Positions 46,901-55,900 of a DNA stretch of 64,000 nt are shown here, piece after piece. The stretch is from NCBI GenBank assembly GCA_023634235.1, contig JAMKCF010000001.1:30546920-30610919 (forward strand), in the 5' to 3' direction. The notes below the pieces were generated by a model. That model made no database searches. It was not told the origin of the DNA and saw nothing but the letters and a program-made list of their open reading frames with translations. Position 1 is the stretch's first letter, and the number at the start of each line of letters is the position of its first letter. The stretch is from Pisaster brevispinus (taxonomy: Eukaryota > Echinodermata > Asteroidea > Forcipulatida > Asteriidae). The translations under genes were made by a program, and so were the position numbers.

Positions 46901-49900
46901 GTATATAGGGTTGCTCTGTCAGTGTTCAAATCTGTGACAACTCGTCACCGATTTTACAAAGTGACGAATCTGTTTAGAGAAAATTGTGTTTCAAGTTGAC
47001 CTATTTCTGAAATTGCTGAATCCACTTACTGTTTATTTTTTTCTCTTTAAATTTTTACTACCAAAACAAAGCCGACTTCACCATATATTCAGAACTTGTA
47101 AATGTTTTTTCAATCGTGCATTCGACGAGTTCTTAACTCCAAATCACATCCGTCACTTCATGAAAACAGACAAAAAGCACACAGAGCACTGTGTACAAAC
47201 CCACGCATATTGAGATTCGTCGCTATGTGAAAACGACTTACACAGGTCAACGGATTTGCCAGTTTGTGAAAACGCAAAAGTCATACCATGCGCATTTGGC
47301 ACCTTGCCGGTGCTTCGTATTTCAATGGACAACACGTCGAATCTTGCACTGGTGTCACTCGCTTACAAATTGCTCAGCAATAAAAAAAAAGAAGCAGGAT
47401 ACCAGTCACAGATGGTACATGTGAAATAGTATTTTTGGCTGGTTACCTTAAAATGGTTAGCAAAATTTTACAGACAGTAACTGCGAGTGACGTCAGTGCG
47501 AGGGCTCATTATTCTCCCATTTAAGTCGCCATGACCCAATTTCATAGAACTGCTTTAAAGCAGAAAATGTTGCTTACAAAAATTTCTACTAAGCAAAAAT
47601 AAGCGGGATACCAGTCACATATGGTACATGTGGAATAGTATTTTGGCTGGTTACCTTATACTGGTAAGCAAAATTGTGTTGTGCTTGGCTACTTTTTGTG
47701 CTTAAGCAGCTCTATAAAAAGTCAAACCTTGGCTTAGGCTTTGTCTCCAGGGCCCAGTGTCACCAAGCCATTAAGCAGAAAATATTGCTTAGCAATTTTG
47801 TTTGCTTAGCAAAAAAAGATTTGGGAACCAGTGTCAACAACTTTATGGAATTTTGGCTGGTTGGCTGGTTACCTGTCTCTGCTAAGCAAGATTTGCCTGG
47901 TTTTTGTCGTTTCAGGCTTTATGAAATTGAGCCATGGCTCTGTTTGATGTTAGATACAACATGCAAAATAAAGACTGCTCCGAAAAATGATACAGGACCC
48001 CAAGCTGGGGTTGGATAGTCTGGTCCACATTTTTGATAAAAAGAAGCATTTATGATAGGTTAATAAACACAACGCTTGGTCAATGTCACAGACCTAATTT
48101 GCATACTGCCCTTGTTACACACTGGTAAAAAATTACGGCATCGGGAACTTCATATTTTTTTCAAACGGGGCCCAATTTCATAGAGTTGCTTTAGCAGACA
48201 ATTTCGCTTACCACATCTATGCTGAGCACAAATCAGCAGGATACCAGCCAAAAAGGGTGCATGTGACATGGTGTTTTGGCTGGTAATCGTATTCTGCTCA
48301 GCATAACTTGGTTTTTGCTTGGCAACTTGTGCTTAGAGCAGCTCCATCAAATTGGGCCCGGTAAAAGCCAGATTTCATGCTAACTCAAACTGAACGTCTG
48401 AGGTTTTTTTTTTTCATTTTTTTTTTTTTCAGGTGATTTTGAAACTCAGACAGGCCTGGAGCTTTCACGGAGGCCTTGACCTCTGTTGACCTTGACCTCT
48501 GTTGACCCTGGTCTTGGCCTCAATGCCCCTTCTAAAGTTTCAAATCAACTTTTCCCGATGGAAGATTTTCCAAACGGAAGTGCCCTTTGCAGAATGAAAA
48601 TGGCCTTGCCCTCTCAAAGATGAAATTCCAGGCCTGCCCAGAAATCGTGACAGCCCCAGGAAAAATGAGACAGTTGTCAGATATTCTGTCGTCACACAAG
48701 AAGAAAAATGTGGCAAAATTCTGACTCTGACCAAGCCACGGATGCATAGAATGTTAGATTTGAAGAAAGAAAAAAACAACACTCTCGTTAAACATCAATC
48801 AACAAATGCAATACACAATCAAAGCATGGTTAGTTGCCAACGGTTTCAAGGCAGAGGAGCAAAAATCAGGTGAGAAAGTTTAAGTAAAGACAGGGGGGTG
48901 AGTGGTGGGGGTGAACGGGTGAGTGGCGGAGGAATCTCACTGTAGTCGTCCGCTGGTTGTGGTGGGTGGGAGTTCCAATCATCCTTGGGGTGGCCGGACT
49001 GAGGGTAGCGGTCGTAGGGGTCGCTGTAATTGTCTGTTGGAAGTGCGGAAAAGGATGGAGTTGTAGGGGGGGGGGGGGTAAAAAAAGTCTTGCATTTGAA
49101 GTTTTCCTGACTCATATAAAAGACAGATTCTGACAAACAAAAGGGGCGTCAATCAATCTCCCTGGATAGTGTCTGGGGCTAACATTTAAAAAGAAAAGAA
49201 CAGCCTCTTTGTTTTTGTGGGTGGATGTTAAATTTGGAAACAGGTTTGTTTGTTTTTTTCTCCGATTTTATGGTTGACCAGTTAAACTTCCCAACCATAT
49301 TCAGTGCACTGTTCTACCATCTATTACATGGTGCTTTGTAAAGGAATACGTGTAGGTCTCATACTTCAAACGTAGCCCCCAAATACCTTGCAGGAAAATA
49401 CTCAATGTTGAAGCGCCTTGAGCGTCACTGAGTGACGGATATGAGCGCTAGATAAGAAGCCGTTATTATCATTATCCTACACTGAGCAGTTGAATGGTTG
49501 AATGAAGCCCCTATTTAAAAGGTTGGTCAATTGGCCGGAAAATTCTGCAACATTAAGTAGGCGGGGGTTGTTAGCCGAAACAACCACAGAAGAATGAAGT
49601 TCCGTTTCCTGACAAAAGTACATGGTCAAAGAGTGGATCGAGGTGGATGCACACACAAGGGTAAACAAAAAAAGCAGGGTTTGTTTAGCATATCTTGAAT
49701 TACCTTTTTGTTTTGGTCAAACTAAATGATCACGCCAAGATGATTTATTTTTTAAGCAACAAAAGAAACCTGCCCCCAATTCATGGCTCTGCTTACTGCC
49801 GAATACGGCGTGTACCATCACCATTCTCCGCTGGTAGGGGGAAAATTTCTGCGCTAGCTGTGTAAACGAAGAATGCCTAGTAACGTGGAGTACGCACGCG

Positions 49901-52900
49901 CACAAGCAAAAATTCCCTGCTAACCCGTCAAGTACACTTGATGTAAGCGTGGAATTCCCTGCTCCCGTACGCGCAGATTCTTTGCTTACGGTAAGCAGAG
50001 TCATGAAATAGTAACCCTAACTCTAGTAACCCTCTCCTCTCGTGTGTATGTTTATATGAGCTTTTTCTACGACTTTGACAACAAAACCACTCCATGATGA
50101 AAACAGCGGCTGGGTTTAGTCTCAAAAGAGGGAGTCCAAGGTTTCGGGGTTTTGTGATGCAGTCATTTTTCAAATAGATAGAGAACTCAAAATAAATGTG
50201 GGGGAACAAGTCACAAGTCTCTAAACCTCACGTTAAAATGGTGCAAAATGCCATTTTATTTGATAACTCTTTCTGAGCGAGATTTGCAACATGACATCAT
50301 CGGACAGCAAAAACAAATGGGTCTGTACACTCAAAGGAAAGATTTTTGCGCCAGTCATGAGCTCAAATTCAATGCCGAATTGATTGAAATACCATCGGAA
50401 TTCGTGAATGAACTGAAAATTCTTGGTACCAAAGTGTACACACCATACATTTGAAGTATGACATCATCAAACATTGTTGGGATATGACCCCCCAAAAAAT
50501 ATTCTGGAAAGGTATCAAACACAGAAAAAATAGGCATCTTACACCACTTTAACACAAGGTCAGAACCTTTTAATTCCCCCCCCCCAGTTTCATACAGGAC
50601 TCTACCTGTTGAAAAAAAAAGAGTGGATCACAAAACTGAATTTGACCTTTGACCCGTCTCTTTAAAGCAATGAAACCAGATTGAGAGAAACATCGCTACT
50701 TTGTAGCTTTCCGTTTCTCTCATGTGTAGGTTTTGACTCTCTTTTTTTTAAATGTCTTTGACAACACAAACACACCATGATGATACAGCGGCTGGATTAA
50801 GTCTTTAAGAAAGCTGACGTGACCTCTCACCAATAAACTCACCTCTTGGCTCGACGGGACGGTCGTTATACCTGTCCCCGTACTGCGGTCGCGGGGAGCT
50901 GTACGGATTTTCCGACCTGGGGGCCGTCCCGTAGCGTTCGCTTCCCTCAACCGACGGCGTGTACATATCGCTCGGCGTGTCGTTGTACGAGCGATCGTAC
51001 GGATCCCTCACCGGGTCGCCGCGGTAGCCCTGTCTCTCACTCCCGTCAACAGAGGGCGTCCTATCGTATTGACCGGCGGGGTCTGCGGCGTCGTAATGGT
51101 CCCCCGGGTACGGGGACTCGTTGCGGTAATCGTCCGTTGGGTGGGAGGGGTAGTTAGAGGGGCGGGAGTAGTTGGGGTTGTCATAGGGGGCGGGGGAGTG
51201 GGCGATGGCCGGGGAGTCGCGCCCATCGGGGGCGTGGATGACGCGGGTTTGTACCGTGTGCTTGGTGATTGTAACCTGCAATGAGAGAAGTATTTCTTTT
51301 AATGATGAATAATAAAGAAAAATTAACTAGAAACTGAGACCTCCAGATTAGTGTGCTGGCGCCCTACCAGTTACTGAGCTATCTAGTCCTAGGGAAGAGG
51401 TCTCCTATTTTGTCAATATCTTTGTTCAGGGATGCCAATCAGAAGCCATTCAACCTGTAACTGCTGCATAGCCAGGGATCACACCCAAGTCTACGATACA
51501 ACCTGGGAAGCTGCAGCCAAGGGATCACCTTAAGGGGATGCAACTTTTTTTATTTCAAATATCGAGTAATAACCCACAGGGAAATTGACTTTTGATAAAA
51601 AACAAAACATTAATATTGAAGACGAGCTTCATCCATCATCCCACATAATATCCTATTCATGTGACCTAATTACTGTCTCCAGTTACTGGTTCACTTTTCA
51701 TGCAGCTCTCTGAATTAGTCACGCACCATTTAACTCCACACTAGAAATTCGCATTACAGAAGTTGGCCACGCGTGAAAAGGCAATTACATTACATTCAAT
51801 CAATTATTCAAACAGTCAAAGAATGTCAAACACTTTGCAAAGTACAACTGATCATGTACGGCTGATGTCTTACTTGGCTATGCCACCCCAGTAGACCGTC
51901 ACTTCTTTTTTTTAAGCTTTTCGGGACGTCAGGCATCACCGCATCGATAACAAAACGTTCATGTTACTTTCATGGCATCATGATAGAGCGTCCATTCTCG
52001 TAAGGCGGATTAAGAACAAGTTGGTTAAAACGGCGCCATGAGCGTTCTGCTCTACCAGCGCGGCGGCGATGCTCAACAGCCGTTCTTATACAGCGTTTGC
52101 CCGCCACTTTTTCAGCGACTAGACAGTAGGACCAGTTAGCTTGTCATTTCACTGGTCCCCCAGTCTATTTCACTGGTCCCCTGGTCTATTTCACTGGTCC
52201 CCTGGTCTATTTCACTGGTCCCCCGGTCTATTTCACTGGTCCCCCGGTCTATTTCACTGGTCCCCCGGTCTATTTCACTGGTCCCCCGGTCTATTTCACT
52301 GGTCCCCCGGTCTATTTCACTGGTTCCCCTGTCTTTCTCACTGGTCCATACTTAAAGGTTACCTTTCAAAAATGCATGGGACTTGTATCAGTGAATTGGA
52401 TGCTAGCAGTGGGTAGCAATAAACTAGCCGGCCAGACTAATTGAACAGAACATTGACTGGTCCTCGGGTGTTTTAACTGACAATTTTTAGCTCTTTTTCC
52501 TGTAATTAGGGGTATGGGGGCGGATGGAGACAAGCACCACGATAGGGCGACAATTTCGTTTTACAATTAGGTTCTTGTCCACCATTTTTGACCCTGTCCT
52601 TTTTTACCAACACAATGCAGACCTTATCAATTCTAAGAAGACACTTTATGGTTCTTTTGCCTGTAATGTGTGGGACACATCAGGGCAACACCAAAATAAT
52701 GGGAGAACGCACCACGACAGGGCAACAATTTGGCATTGCCACAGTGCTTTTGTCTACCATTTTTGTCCCTGCCCTAATTGTTAACAACACACTACATACC
52801 TTAGCTATAAACTAAGGTAGCAATTGATGGTTTTTTTATCCTGAAATGGGAGGGGGGAGGGGGGACATGATGACACGACACACCATGTTAGAGAAACAAT

Positions 52901-55900
52901 TTGGTGTTGCCAAAATTGTTTTGCCTACCCCTTTATACCCTTAATACGGATGCAATGCATACCTGTGTCGTTTTCTTCACTTGCTGTTTAGGGCCAGGAG
53001 ACGCATCTGCGTGTCCGTTGACCGCAGGACTGCCGTACTCTAAAACAAAAAACAAAATAAAAATCGTTGATTACTTGATTGATTGGGTGTCATGGATCAG
53101 TAGTGGGCAACAGGCTCGCCTCTCAAAACTGTGACCCTGGTTCAATTCCTGGCTAGGGCCGTATATCGTCACCGTTTTCACGACGAGCCACATATCTTAA
53201 AATGTCAAATTATTGATTTACTACAGGAAGGGGCCTTTATCCCAATAACTGCAAACTGCGTTTTCACAAATGGCCACAGGCCCCCAAAATTATACATTAC
53301 AGCAGTAGCGCGTAAAATGAAGGTCAAATCGTTTTTTGGGTTTCACGAAGAGCTACGTATGTCAGTGTGCGTGTGATCACGTTACATACCCCTTTCCTAT
53401 GAAAACAAAACACGTAACCAGTTGGGTGTTGAAGTAGGCCATCTCACTTTTTAGGTTTCACAAAGAGACGCGTATCTTTGACTAATTACTATGGTAATTA
53501 GCCAATATATTTCAAGAAATTAGTTAGCCAATGGAGAGGTTAAACTTATAAATACAGAATCATATGAGAGATCTTAAACTGCAAACCGTGGCTTTAGTTT
53601 TGCAGATTTTGCAGTTTTAAGCCAAGCAGAGTGTAAAATGTTAACCTCAATCAGGCGTTTGGACAAACGTGGCTCTTCGTGAAAACGGTGACGATATGTG
53701 AGTAGAGTTGTACCTCTGTGGTCCTTTACAATGCCACAAGGTTATTTTTTTCTTTTCTCCAGGCCCTCTGGTTTTCCTCTCTCCCAAAAAATCAAACACT
53801 TTCAATCTCTGGCTGTGCTCCTTGTTCATATACAGGTCGCTGTGGCTGGCTGCTAAAGATGGCCTTTACATGGCAAGTGGCTCGACAACGTTGTCGTCGC
53901 GTCCTTCGCAATTCAGCTTCTCAGCTGCAGGTAAGGACGATTGATCTAGAGAAACAGTATCAGATCAGGGCTTGAATTTGACACTGGACCGCCGGCCCGA
54001 GGCCAGTGATTTTAGCCTCGGGCCAGTAAACTCTTAACCGGACAAGCCTGGTGGTCTTGTGTTTTTCTATTGAGTAGGCTAACTCATTGTGTAATACTTT
54101 TGTGAAAAAAGTTGACTACAAGGCGGATAATATCTTTCAATTCTTTTCATTATCGAAGTACTACACACAAGAGAAATGAGATGGATTAACTTGTTCAACT
54201 CATTTTGATTCTGGTCTTGTAAAATAAATTCTGCGGTCTTACGGACAAATCCCCCAAATTTGAGCCCTGCACATATTAACTGCTTCGAGTGCTATGGTTA
54301 GAACCATAGCTTGAGGCACTCCGAAGTTGTTCTGGGCATTTAAAAACGTCCGCTGTAAGCAAAATTTGGCACATATACTCAAAAACCCCTTAAAGACGAC
54401 TTACCATGGTAGCTCCTGTCTGGGACATTGCCATATCTAGGGTACTGCATACTGTCAGTGGTATCCATTATGTTATGCCCACGTAATGCGTCTCTGAAAC
54501 AGAAGGACAGAGTCAACGACAACGTCAACGTCAACGACAAATCAAGAAGGAGTGCGTACAACCAGTCAATCAATCATCAAGAGACATTTGTAGAGCGCCA
54601 TCATTCTACTTGCCTATTCCGAGGCACTTAGCAGAGTGAAGATAACAATTTTAACACAAAAAGAGTTGACACGATGTGTGGAGATGACAAAGTGCAATGG
54701 ACTAAAAGTGTTAAGCAGATTCGAAGAGACGAGTCTTAAGCTCGTGTGTTTGGAGTTCTGCGACGGACTGCGACATGCTACGATTCAAAAGAATATAATA
54801 TCAAACTTACAAAGCAGAGTCGATCAGATGAGAGCTGTTGTATGCCTTGCTGCTCACGCTGCTCTCACTCTCTAGAACTGACTCATTCACTGCCGAACGC
54901 CGGAACGAAAAAGAATCGTCGGTTTCACTGAAAATGTAAAAACAAAATTATTCAAAACAAATTAAAGGACGTAAAAACTACTCAATGAAAAAAAACGGTC
55001 CACATTTGTGAAATAATATACAAATATTGAATGCATGCGAGTGCACGGACCCTGAATATAATCCCGGGGTGAAATCTGAACAGCCGAGTACACCCTAAGC
55101 AGCTCTATGAAATTTGGCAATGGAAGGGAAAAAACTTGTTCGTTTCATACCTGTAATAGAAACTGTGAAACAAAAGGGCAATTTATTTTTCTACATAAGA
55201 GGAGCTCAGTGTACTTTTGTTACATGTTGTTTGGGGTTAAACAACGAAAAATTGACAAGAGCGGGAGTTGAACCAATGACCTCCGATTTAACATGCCGGC
55301 ATCCTTCCAACTGAGCTAGCACTATGTTGGCAGTCTCCCTATTTTGTCTTGTTCGGGGGTGCCAGTCAAAAGCCAAACAGCCGCTAGCTGCCGTGTAGCC
55401 AGGGATCACAACCAAGTTTCAATACAACCTGGGAAGCGGCAGCCAGGGGATCACCTTAAGGGGATGCGACTTTTTCATTTCAAATATCAGGTTAATATTC
55501 AACCTGAAACAATTCATGTTTTACAGAAAGCAGAATTACCACTCATAAATATTATCCTTCACTGTCACATACGAACTCATTCAGCACGAGGGAAAAACCC
55601 AGATGCCAGTTTTACTTCAGAAACTGTTGCAATGTTTTTCTTGGGTGAAAATGTAACAGCTTTTTTTTCCTTTCTTCATGAGAGAGAAATTTTCTTTGCC
55701 ATTGCAGCATTTACTTTCAAGGCCCTTACGAACTCACTGCAAAATGACACAGAAAAATGGTTTTGCCGGTGGACAGTGGCAGAAGAGAAACCATTTTTTA
55801 ATGGATAAAACAAACCGCAAAATTGATTTAACAAAGCGAAAAAAAAAAAAACGCCTATTTTAACAAATTTGAAGATGGGAAACAGAAATTGGCCCTTTCG

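Larger units (their letters stand above)
46613..48940 (-). other. Catenin intron 6
   Basis: 46660-46885 has five ATTGGTC(A/G)GTT or ATTGGTTC phrases (CCAAT-box-like on -) in loose repeats. 47100-47290 has two TTTGTGAAAACG phrases related to 53163-53696. 47533-48360 holds three GGGCCCAATTTCATAGAG MITEs and 48451-48636 a CAGGCCTGGA MITE. No exon seen. Confidence 0.55.
51276..52962 (-). other. Catenin intron 4
   Basis: 51336-51560 is a SINE of the 55236-55500 type, and 52120-52480 an element with a 21-bp minisatellite. 52530-52960 has three loose copies (period about 170 bp) of CCACGACAGGGCAACAATTT, GTTTTTGTC(T/C)ACC and CCCTGTCCT-like phrases. No exon seen. Confidence 0.55.
53040..54404 (-). 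other. Catenin intron 3
   Basis: Contains a 534-bp TIR element (53163-53696) and a GGGCTCGAATTTGA MITE (53967-54268). 53860-53940 resembles 44330-44400 (inverse) with CTCAGCTGCAGGTAAGGACG. No exon seen. Confidence 0.6.

Noticed and set aside
52141..52416. FHWSPGL-repeat ORF
   Set aside because: Period-21 minisatellite inside a repeat that elsewhere has a single unit; no coding support.
55344..55808. 154-residue + ORF
   Set aside because: Begins in a SINE and runs through loose direct repeats; no domain recognised and no splice support.
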